Of a stretch of DNA of 64,000 bases, positions 23,302 to 32,915 are shown in pieces; position 1 is the first letter of the stretch, and every line of letters starts with the position of its first letter. The stretch comes from Sindora glabra. Its lineage: Eukaryota > Streptophyta > Magnoliopsida > Fabales > Fabaceae. The position numbers and the translations under genes were made by a program. A model generated the notes under the pieces. It did not search any database and had not been told where the DNA came from. It saw only the letters and a list, made by a program, of their open reading frames with translations. The stretch spans positions 24,679,866-24,743,865 of the forward strand of contig CM035227.1 in assembly GCA_020226215.1 (NCBI GenBank), given 5' to 3'.

Positions 23302-23670
23302 ATGGCTTCGGTTTCAATGGTTTTGCCACTAACTTCTGCCACACAGAGCAGGCTAATCCACCCAAAATTCGAAGCCTTCTTCAGGCCATCATCCCTCAGG
23401 CAATCAAGCAAGACTCTGCCTTCAAGACTAAAGTCAAAATCCAAGCTTCAAGTTCATGCATCTTTGAAGGAGAAAGCATTGACAGGCCTCACGGCAGTTG
23501 CCTTGACGGCCTCCGTGGTGATCCCTGAAGCAGCCGAGGCTGCCGGATCCGACTTTTCACCATCTCTGAAGAACTTCTTGCTCAGCATTGTGGCTGGTGG
23601 AGTCGTCCTTGTTGCACTATTTGCAGCCGTCATTGGAGTTTCCAAATTTGATCCAGTTAAAAGAACATGA
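23302..23670 (+). CDS. PSBX: photosystem II reaction centre protein X
   Basis: Nuclear-encoded small subunit of photosystem II, a single-span thylakoid protein located near cytochrome b559. Intronless, 122 residues, starting at ATG 23302 (MASVSMVL). In-frame sequence upstream has no ATG and belongs to the leader. Residues 1 to about 55 are Ser/Arg/Lys-rich with few acids, typical of a stromal transit peptide. A hydrophobic thylakoid-transfer segment follows (TGLTAVALTASVVIPEA) and ends at an AEA cleavage motif, giving a mature protein of about 42 residues starting AGSDFSP. The mature part contains SLKNFLLSIVAGGVVLV, the membrane helix, and ends GVSKFDPVKRT, the conserved PsbX tail. It converges with ACL5; the stops are 529 bp apart. 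The promoter duplication upstream is the only odd feature. Confidence 0.97.
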   Translation: MASVSMVLPLTSATQSRLIHPKFEAFFRPSSLRQSSKTLPSRLKSKSKLQVHASLKEKALTGLTAVALTASVVIPEAAEAAGSDFSPSLKNFLLSIVAGGVVLVALFAAVIGVSKFDPVKRT

Positions 23671-23975
23671 TTGTGTATCAAAATGCTTTGAATTTTTTAT
23701 GTTAACTAGATTAAAGATTTCACTTTCTGTCTCTTGTAGCTTGCTCTGCTACTTCATGATTAGTAAGTTACTATAATAAGAAGAATAGCAAGAGGTGAAT
23801 GTAGTAATGAGAATTTTATACGTCGGAACATGATACATGGATAACCCTACAAACAACTGTAGATATAATATTTGAAGACTTCACAATTGTGTGTTACATC
23901 TAAAGCGGAGAAAATACATGACACAAATTGATTGGAGGAATGCCTCATACTGTAATGAGATTTTTTTTTGGGGGG

Positions 23976-24057
23976 TTTAACTTTGAATACAATGACAGAC
24001 TCCTAATGAAGCTAAGTTTAACTTTGAATACAATGACAGACTCCTAATGAAGCTAAC
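23976..24057. repeat. perfect 41-bp tandem duplication in the psbX/ACL5 convergent spacer
   Basis: The unit TTTAACTTTGAATACAATGA, continuing to GAAGCTAA(G), occurs twice in a row with a 41-bp period and no differences. It lies between the two 3' ends, beyond psbX and probably inside or next to the ACL5 3' UTR. The lack of differences shows it is recent. Confidence 0.92.
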
Positions 24058-24199
24058 TGGAATTTTTAAAACCAAATTCACAAAACAATTGTAAATTGTA
24101 GGCTGTCTTGATGTTTTCAACTTCAGCTCTTCTTCCATCTTCCTTTACCCGTTTTTGTTCTGTACAGCAATTCCCCTCAACTTGTGGCTGCTCGTTACC

Positions 24200-27100
24200 T
24201 CAGAACCGGAAAGCAACGCCGTGTCCATGAATAAATCTAGCATTTTCCTCGGTGTACACATGAGTTTCATTTTGCAGCCTGAAACAGCAATAATATTGGT
24301 GTTTTTACTTAAGAAATCCATACAAAACATAGAAAGCTGATTTGCAATGAACTTAGATTTTTCACATATGATCATTGATGATTTTGAATTCGCATTCGAA
24401 AGAGATGGACACCTAGCTTTTATACGCAATCAGATGTGAGATTTTGTTCTTACGATTGTGAAACAGTCTTGTTCATGGTGGCGGAAGACTGGAACCAAGG
24501 ACCATTTAAGTAGAGCAATTCTCCATCTATTCTGGCTTCAATTCTTTTATCCATTTCCTCAGCACTTATCACGAATGGCTGATCTGAAGCCTGAATTGGA
24601 AGCATATACATGTAAAATTTCCATGCAATACTAACTGGCAGGTGAAGCCATTTCTATCAGAAAGCTTAGAACTTCAGTTAGTTTGTTGTCAACATACCAT
24701 AACCCAACCCCAAGTATCAGCAAACGATGGTATATGAGTTGTGTAAACCATCACATCTGCCAGGACAGAAACAAGCACAAAATATACTTACGAGAGAGAG
24801 AGAGAAAGAGAGAGAGAGAGGAGAGAATGGATCCTCCCAAATGGATGAAATAAATTTCAGTAAAGGAAAAAAAAAAAAAAGGAATGAATTCCAAAGTAAT
24901 AAAAATTGTATCTTTTTTTTTCCCCGAAATTGACAGATAATCGATAGAAGAAAATGGAGAGGGTCTAAATAAGGAAAAAAAAAAAAATAAGGGCTTGAAA
25001 TATAAACAGAGAGCAAAAAGGCTTGTTATTAGGGTCTTACACTTAAAGACCTGTCTGATTGTGTTGTATATAGAAGTGAAGACCTCCTTGTGTGTGAAGA
25101 TACCAGCAGGTCCAGCCTGCATAATTAATATGTGGAGGATGTGATGTGATCAGGATGATGCTATGGAGATTCAGAAAAATCAAAGAGATGGTTGATATAT
25201 TAATATTAATGATTAATGATATACCTGAGTGACAAAGACGCCATTGGTGTTGAGCTTGGGCTTGAGGATATTCTCATAGAAGGATTTGGTATAGAGTTGA
25301 TAGCAAGGGCCTCCTTCAACTGGGTCTGCCAAATCTCCAACGATGATATCAAATTTCTCCTTCCTCTTTTCTAATTCAGCCCTTCATCCCAAAATTCATA
25401 CTCCATATTTTAGCTTCATCGTTATATTATATTCTCTATGATATACGCCTAAAAAGGAAAACATATTTGCAATGAAACAATTTTTATTTCAATTTTTTTT
25501 TGGGTCAGGGAAGTGGGGTAGAAGTTGGGGGAAGGGGAAGGGTTGGGCAGAATTTGAACCGCTGTCCTTTTATACCACATTTTAAAGTACTCAAAGCCTT
25601 CGCCACTGAATTACAGGGGCTGGTGGTCAATGAGTTGGATTGAATGAGTTGATTTGGGATACCATATTGGCTAAAAAGTTGGGTCAAAAGTAATTCAGAT
25701 CACGCAACCATACCAACCATAGGATATGAAAATTTGAGGAAGTTTTCATTTTGGACGAAGAAATTGTTTTCCTCTAATATATCATAGCATCATTACTTGA
25801 ATGAAATATGATGTCGAGTTTCTTGCTCCCAAAATTTTTAAAATTATATATTAACAATATTTAATTATGTGAAAAGTTATTGAAATTTTAGTTTACATAA
25901 ATTATTTGATTTCTTTAAAAAATTATAGGGTTAAGATCTGCCAAGCTCAATGTGGATTTCGCAACTCGACTCACAATAGAATTTGAGATCTTTAGGAAGC
26001 ATAAAACTTGGATTAGAAGTTCTTTTTTATTATTATCATCGTATTATCGTTATTTTTTAAAAAACAGGAATGAAGATATATATTCCCATGTTGGATGATT
26101 TTATTTTTTTAAGTATTCATGAAAGTGATTAAATCATTAGATATAAAAGATAAATTACTAAATACAAAAGATAAGATTCAAACTTTGAATATAAAGAATG
26201 ATACAAAATTTTTAAAATCAAAATTTCTTGGCACATTTTGAATGAGTTTTGATGGGTGATAATCCGTACAATGATTTACTCTAATTCGCTCTCTCTCACT
26301 CTGCAGGGCATTGGTACAGGGGATCCATGGCCCTTAAGAGAATGGCCAAGTGATGGTACCATTATTGCATTTATCTAACTTCTTATAAATCGTAAATTTT
26401 TTGGATTTATATAGAAATTTAGAATGTGTTTAAATATATTTTTATTTTTATATTTTTAAAAATTATTTTCAAATTTTTTTAAAATTTTTTATTTTTAAAA
26501 ATTATTTTTGAATTGAAAAAAAATAAATAATAGAATATGATTGATATCGTAAATTAAAAAAATACTTTGTTTAATTACAAAATTGATATCAAGAATAAGA
26601 AAATAATTTTAAAAATATTTAAATTTTTTTATTTTTAAGTTATACATTTAAAATTATAATTTTTAAAAAATAAATTATCAAAAATATTCTTCTGCTTTCA
26701 AAAATAAAAAAATAAAAACTATTTTTAAAACTATTAAATAAACAAACCCTTACTTCATTGAAGATCAGAAACGGAATAAACAATGTCAATGATCGTAGCA
26801 GAACTACAATAATTCGACCAAGTCCAAATATTGACATTTGGGTTTCCCTTTCGCTTGCAGAAAAATAAGAGCAAATGGAAAGAATATGATGTGGGTTCAT
26901 GTCATTAGAGCATATGAAAGTTTAGGTATATAGATTACAGGTTCAATCTTAATTTAACTAAAAGAAGATATATAATATAAAAAAAAAACGGAAAAAACAT
27001 ACTTAGCATCATTGATGACAAGTTCTAGTTTCTTATGACGAAAGGCCTCCTGATTTACAGTCAAGTATTTACGACAAAAATCCACCACCTCCTGCAAAAT

Positions 27101-27557
27101 TAAGTCATGATATCAGCTTAATTATGAAAGGATGTCCTGAAGAAAAAGAAATACATCAAAGTAAGGGAAAAAATAACCGAGATTTTTTTCAACTTACAAT
27201 CATATGAATTTTGATAAATATAAAAGTTAAATGCTATTATAATCCAAATGCTAAAAAGAGGTAGACATGTTGGATGAAGCTCCTTAGAGTGCAAAATACA
27301 TTTTACAAGATAAAGTGAAATATTGCAGCTTTTAATAAAAAAAAGTGAATAATTATAAATTTAAAAATTATTTTTCAATTGAGTATTATTTATTAAATTT
27401 TTAATTTTTAATTTTCTCTTCAAAGAATTAATAGCTTATTTTATTTTGAAAAGTACATCGTACACTTAAGAAGCCCAATCCATACATGTCCACTTTGATC
27501 TGCTATTATACCAATACATAGCTTGTGAATAATTATATGGACGGCCAAGTAGTGTTC

Positions 27558-27622
<65 letters not shown>

Positions 27623-29845
27623 CTGATCTATATCACACATAACCACTCTCTCCATTGACCTGTGCTTGAGGGCTTCCCTGGCTGCAGATCCTTCGCCTCC
27701 TCCCATTATAAATATAGTTTTGGGACTGTCATTATTGCAAATTAATAGTAATACTCAATTGACTATACCGACAAGGGAGGAACCACAAATTCTCTTCTAT
27801 TCTATGAACTATATTTGTAATTATAAGCAATTTAATTGATTTAAAAAAAGAATATTTGATTGCGCAGGCGCGCCTACTCAAATATTTTATATTAACCCTT
27901 GCCTTTACTTTTTCTTTCGCAAGTGGGGTGAATAAGGCTAAACTTTCATACATAGAGCACAAAAATACAAAACTAGGGTTACTACTTCCAACCTATATAT
28001 AACCTAATATTAGAGTTTATGCGGTGTTGGATTTGTCATATTAATATATATTTTGTTCAATACTTTTCTTTGCTTGGCAAGTGCAATGTTCATTAGAAGT
28101 TGGGTCATTACTCATTGGTTCATGACTTCCCTCGTAGTTCATAATTTAACATGCCCTTTTTGGTACAGAAACTTCCAAAATTGTGACCGCAAATAACAAC
28201 TCATCCAGTTATATACAGAAAATTGAAAAGAAAAAAATCGATTCATAGGGCTTAATTACTTGGAGTGACATAACGCTGCAGGATGAATCAAGCATTCGTG
28301 ATAGATGAATTCATCCGCTTCAGCACTCTGCATCTTTCCATCAATCACCAGCGCCTGCAATTTATGCATGCGTGCAATACCAAACCATCATCACATGGAG
28401 AATTCTATGGTACCTCAGAAATTCTAAAACTCAAGGTGACATGGCACATCCTAAGCCATTTAATGAAATTACTAAAATTTTTGATAATCTCATCCAACAG
28501 CTTGTGTTATGTCACGTCATCCCGGGTTTGGAACTCCCGAGGTACCGTAACAATCCCTTTATCATATATTCCATAATCCATAGCCTAGAACTTCTCTTTC
28601 TTCCTTTTTTTTATAATTTTTTTATATTAGTGAGAATGATAATTCATTTAATTTATACATGTAAATTTTTAAATTTGAATTCTAAACATGACAAAGAATA
28701 AAAATCTAAAATAATATTCAATATCACTATAATGTTAAGTGTCAGTAAAACTTCCCTTTCTCCCTCTTCATTAAGGGTACAAGTAGATCAAATGGTTTAA
28801 TAAAAAACTTATAATCTAACTTACTCAAAACCTAATCTAATTTGATCTCTTTATTAAAATAAGCCAAAGTAAGATTAATAAATTGACTTAAATAAATAAA
28901 CTAGACTTTTTATTTTAGGCTTAGTTTGTGAATTTATTAAATCGATCTATTTAATTGTTAATATATTTAAAAATAATATAAATATTTTAATATATATTAT
29001 ATATATATGTTTAATTAAGTCATTGAATAATTTTAAATTTTTTAAAAAATTTAATTTATTAACAAATTTACAAGACTATTTTTACAAATAAATTTTTAAA
29101 TAAATTAATAGGTTAAGTAACCAAATCTAAATTTGACCTTATATAAATTAATAAGTCAAATTCAAATTAATAATTTGAAAAATAGATTTAGTTTATCTGG
29201 GACAAAGCCTAACATGGTTTAATCCATTCATACTCCTACTCTTCATTAGTGGAATAAATTTAAAAAGGAGAAAGCTTGCAAACCTTCCCAAAACGCTTGG
29301 TGTCTAAGAGAGCTATATCTTGGTACTCGCTAATGCCCCTGTGGAGAACACTATCAAAAGTAAGAGAAGACAAGTTAGTTTTACGTAATTTGTATGAAAC
29401 AAATACTATATCTATGAACTATGAAGTTAGACCTAATTTTACGAAATCCCATATTTAAGTTGGAATAGACATGAGACCTTCGTTTTATGTACTTTGTCTG
29501 AAGTATCTGTTTGCATGGAACGAATGGAAGAAAGGGGAAAAAATGGGGGGAAAAAAAAAACTATCTTCTCGAAAAATAATATTTTCCTTGCTCTTAAACA
29601 AATCATCGGTCTGTTTCCGTTTAACATAGATCCGAGGATGAGAAAATGAAATAAAATCCGTTGGTTCACCTTTTTAGGGCAAAAGACCATTTGAGATCAT
29701 CATCAATGACTTCCTCGTACCAATATTCATCATCTTCATAGCTGTGGCCATTGCCGACGAGGTGGTTTTGATGAAGATCAATTTCTTCATGCCCTAGCTC
29801 GGTGGAGTAGCCATTGACATAGAAGACTTGTGGAGCTTCACCCAT
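24200..29845 (-). CDS. ACL5: thermospermine synthase, ACAULIS5 type
   Basis: Transfers an aminopropyl group from decarboxylated S-adenosylmethionine to spermidine to make thermospermine, which limits xylem differentiation and supports stem elongation. Ten exons, reading down: 29845-29670, 29350-29284, 28354-28260, 27725-27623, 27091-27003, 25381-25225, 25116-25041, 24756-24698, 24590-24454 and 24278-24200. All junctions are GT/AG, and the joined frame gives 345 residues against about 339 in Arabidopsis. It starts MGEAPQVFYVNG. WYEEVIDDDLKWSFAL is the family entry motif, MGGGEGSAARE (about 120-130) binds the nucleoside substrate, VMCDIDQ (141-147) follows, and GDLADPVEGGPC (192-203) carries the catalytic Asp. 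The C-terminus is ENARFIHGHGVAFRF. These motifs match ACL5 better than spermidine or spermine synthase. The largest intron (25382-27002) carries a SINE-like insertion. A TATA box lies 109 bp upstream of the ATG. Confidence 0.96.
24792..24826. repeat. (GA)n microsatellite in ACL5 intron 7
   Basis: An imperfect GA run, read as CT on the sense strand of ACL5, about 35 bases downstream of the acceptor-side region of exon 8 within the same intron. It could extend the polypyrimidine tract used in splicing. Confidence 0.9.
25494..25635 (-). mobile_element. tRNA-derived SINE in ACL5 intron 5
   Basis: Read on the - strand, AATTCAGTGG matches the RNA polymerase III A box (RRYNNARYGG) exactly, and GGTTCAAATTC about 45 bases later matches a B box. 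The body then runs into a C-rich stretch (CTTCCCCTTCCCCC) and ends CCCAAAAAAAAA, an A tail of the kind SINEs carry at their 3' end. It lies in the same orientation as ACL5. The 5' boundary and target duplication are uncertain. A functional tRNA is excluded because no cloverleaf can be closed around these boxes. Confidence 0.65.
27559..27620. repeat. (AAT)n microsatellite abutting an ACL5 splice donor
   Basis: About twenty uninterrupted AAT units. On the ACL5 sense strand the intron after exon 4 begins GTATTATTATT, so the repeat starts at the third base of the donor and supplies all intronic donor positions after GT. Confidence 0.95.
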
Positions 29846-29953
29846 TTTGTTTCAGAGTCGGATGAAGAAGAAGCAAAAAAAACAAAGAGAAATTAATGGA
29901 GGATAGAATGTAATGGTTTTGAGGTCAGTGAAGTTGGGAGGAAGTGAGGTGGG

Positions 29954-29960
29954 TTTTATA
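29954..29960 (-). promoter_or_regulatory. TATA box of ACL5
   Basis: CTTATAAAACCC on the - strand, 109 bp upstream of the ACL5 ATG. It would place transcription start near 29925 and give a leader of about 80 bases. Confidence 0.55.
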
Positions 29961-30187
29961 AGGGATGGAACTGAATCGGATAATTAGTGGATGCCATGAG
30001 TGATGAGCAAGCATGCAGTAATTATTTTGTTACCGACAAACTCAATAACTTGTCTCACACTAGTGCTAGTGCTTCCTCTAAAATGGGCATTCCGGCTCTC
30101 AACATGCATCATGCCTTCTCCTTTACAATTAATTTTTTCAGAGATACTGAATTTTAGAATGGTGGGTAATGAATACCCATTAAAGAG

Positions 30188-30320
30188 ATGATAACTAAGG
30201 TATAGTGGTAAGAGTCATGGTCCATGGCATTCAACCTCTCCGTGCCCAAAAGTGTATCATATCGGATTTGAAACTGTTGAGAAATTGTAAGAACGTTACA
30301 ATTTTTATTTATTTATGAAT
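30188..30320 (+). mobile_element. possible degenerate SINE upstream of ACL5
   Basis: GGTATAGTGG (near 30199) is a perfect A-box match, and GGATTTGAAACTG about 65 bases later is a weak B-box match. A T-rich tract follows (30300-30315). The layout resembles a tRNA-derived SINE, but the spacing is long and the B box is poor. It lies about 340 bp beyond the ACL5 start codon, in the opposite orientation. Confidence 0.35.
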
Positions 30321-30785
30321 TTACTAGGTTGGGTATATATTAGTCTTCTTTTGAGAAAAATTTCTAATATTATATTAACATTGAAAACTTGGTGCTACTT
30401 CCATACAATTATTGTCAATATATCATTTTTTTGATTCAACAATATGATTTGATAGAAAATCAGCTGTTTTTATAGGAAATTAAATTGTTGAGTTGAAAAA
30501 ATGATGCACTTGGTAATATTTATATAGAAGTAGTATGTTTTTAATGCTAACATACGACTATAAAATTTTTTCCTTCTTTGGATTAGTTTAAAGGAAAGAA
30601 AAAATCTTTATTTAGTGCAAGTATTTTATAATTTACTTAATATTGTTGAGTTAGTTATTAATTGTTTTACAATCTATTTGTTCTTAGTTGAAAGCTAAAA
30701 GCTGTTAAACTAGCTAGTTTTATTATGAGTATTTAATAAAATTAGTTCTTAAATTAACTGATGAATATAATATGCTAATATCAAT

Positions 30786-30867
<82 letters not shown>

Positions 30868-31144
30868 TGCTTCAATTTTTAATTTGAGACCAAGTTTATT
30901 GATTAATTAATATATTCAAAATAAGAATATAATTACTTAAAATTTAATTAATTATATTTAATAAAAATTACATATTTATTTAATTACTTATTTTTTATTT
31001 ATTTATGTTGAATTAATGGTTATAAACCAAGCAGTTTTTTCCATCTCTTTTGACTTTGTTGGAAGGAAAATCATTGACAACGGTATAATATTATTAAAAA
31101 ATATATTAATACATGTAATCTTACTAAAAAAAAAAAGTTATGAG
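30321..31144. repeat. AT-rich intergenic DNA with a long (TA)n tract
   Basis: Intergenic DNA with an alternating TA run from about 30787 to 30860. Otherwise featureless. Confidence 0.6.
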
Positions 31145-31725
31145 TGTTGGGAAAATTAGCGACTATGGTTGTGATGTAAGAGCTAGATGGCTATGATCAA
31201 GATCAAAGAACTAGAAAATTGATAAAATATAAAATTTAATATGACTTGATTTTTAGCCTACCCTACTCATGAAGACAAAAATAAATTTATTAATTTAGAA
31301 GAATTATAGAGAGAATACAAAAGCATAATACTCAAACCCATCCAAAAATACCTTATGATGTATATGTTTTTTACTTCAAAAATTCTCATTAAAAGAATAA
31401 GCTAATTGTGGATCTCAAATCACCTTTCATAAAAGTGACAAATAGAAACTCTCTCACTTCAATCTCTTATTACATATTGGTCTCTTTGGTTTATTGTTTT
31501 TGCTCAAATACAATGTATTTATATACCTTGAAAATTTGCTTGATAAGAAAGTTTTAATTTAAAATATGAAATAGTAAATAATTAATAAGAATCTTAATTT
31601 AAATAAAAATTCTACGAAAGAAAATAACTTCACATGGATAACAATCTCAATTTGAATTAAATAATAATTCAAAAAAAAAATAATCTCACATTAATAATTA
31701 TTAAAATTTGAATTAAATCCTAACA
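31145..31725. mobile_element. solo LTR, family 1 copy A (581 bp)
   Basis: Begins TGTTGGGAAAATTAG and ends AAATCCTAACA, the TG...CA ends of an LTR. It is flanked by ATGAG on the left and ATGAA on the right, a 5-bp target duplication with one change. The same ends and shared internal blocks, such as AATTTAATATGA near the start and TTTGCTTGA(T/C)AAGAA towards the end, occur in the element at 46922. No internal retrotransposon sequence adjoins it, so it is a solo LTR left by recombination. Confidence 0.75.
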
Positions 31726-32289
31726 ATGAATTACCTTTAAAAAAAACTAGGAATGCAGGGGTAATTAGAATAATATCAGTTAGTCAACAAAAACGAAAGG
31801 ATAAATTTGAGAAAAAAAAATTAAGACGTTATAAGTTGTCTCATAAAACTTATTAAAATATTTTTTAACTAAATCAGTTCATTAAACATTCCTTTTAGTT
31901 AACCTGCTGAATTAGTTTATAAGCTATAAACATTCCTTTTAGTTAACCTGCTACACAGGTTTATAAGCTATAAATTAGCTTATTAAAATAGATTTTTTTT
32001 TCACTAAATTAGCCCACTAAACAATCTTTTTAGTTGCTATAAACTAACATATTAAATGCGTCCAACACATTCTGATAATAAAGCTGAATTTCTGATTATC
32101 ATGTCGGAACACAAACACCATTTCTTATAATACGAGCTAACTCCATTTAAATAGTAAATTATTCCATGTTTCGTTGAAATTTATAGAATGAAGTAAATTA
32201 TTTAATTGTGAAAACACTTCACTTAAATATGAGCCTTTCACAAAATTACTTAAATAGTATTCAAGTTTAATTTGCAAGAAATCTTTGTA
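31726..32289. repeat. AT-rich DNA with a 44-bp tandem duplication
   Basis: AAACATTCCTTTTAGTTAAC followed by CTGCT..A...TTTATAAGCTAT occurs at 31884 and again at 31928, with a few differences near the middle. The surrounding AT-rich sequence may be an old MITE, with similar TTTATAAGCTATAAA motifs, but its ends are not clear. Confidence 0.55.
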
Positions 32290-32915
32290 TATGTATTTGG
32301 CATAACAAATAAGTTAATTTTTAATTTATTAATTTAATCAATCAGTTATAAATTAATTTTTAAAAGTATTTAGCACATTGAAAATTAATAATTTATAAAT
32401 TTTTATTAGATAAATTTTTTAAAGTAACTTATAATTTATAAATTAATAATTTTTAAAATTTTTTAAATTTATCTATTTTTTAACTAAATAATAGCTTATA
32501 TCCTAATTATATAAGTAAATATTTGATATATTTTTATTAATTTAATATAAATAAAAAACTAGTAAGAAAATAATTATATATTATTATAAAATGTAATTAA
32601 TTAAATTTTAAGTTATTATATTATTATTTTAATAATAAATAATAAAAATATTTAAGGTTGTAAACATAATTAATGAAATATTAAATAATTATATTTTTAT
32701 TTTAAATATTTTAATTATATTTATATAATTTAATTTTAAAATAAATCTAAATTAATTTGACTAATATATCTATTTATATTAATATATTTTTATATCATTT
32801 AATCATTTTTAATTAATTTAATAAATTATTTCATTAAATATTTTTAATACAATCAGTTAATTTATTGATAAATTTATAAACTAATTGCACTAAATGAAAT
32901 TCTTAATAAAAAAAT
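32290..32915. mobile_element. candidate MITE with long imperfect inverted ends
   Basis: The left end (GTATTTGGCATAACAAATAAGTT) and the inverted right end (CATTTAGTGCAATTAGTTTATAA) can be aligned for about 50 bases with many differences, including a shared AATTTAATCAATCAGTT-like block. The interior is extremely AT-rich. No target duplication was resolved. Confidence 0.4.

Noticed and set aside
25540..25625. A tRNA gene on the - strand
   Set aside because: Good A and B boxes, but no acceptor stem or anticodon arm can be paired, and an A tail follows. A SINE explains it better.
28283..28701. 97- and 109-codon + strand frames
   Set aside because: They lie antisense across ACL5 exon 3 and its introns and show no coding features.
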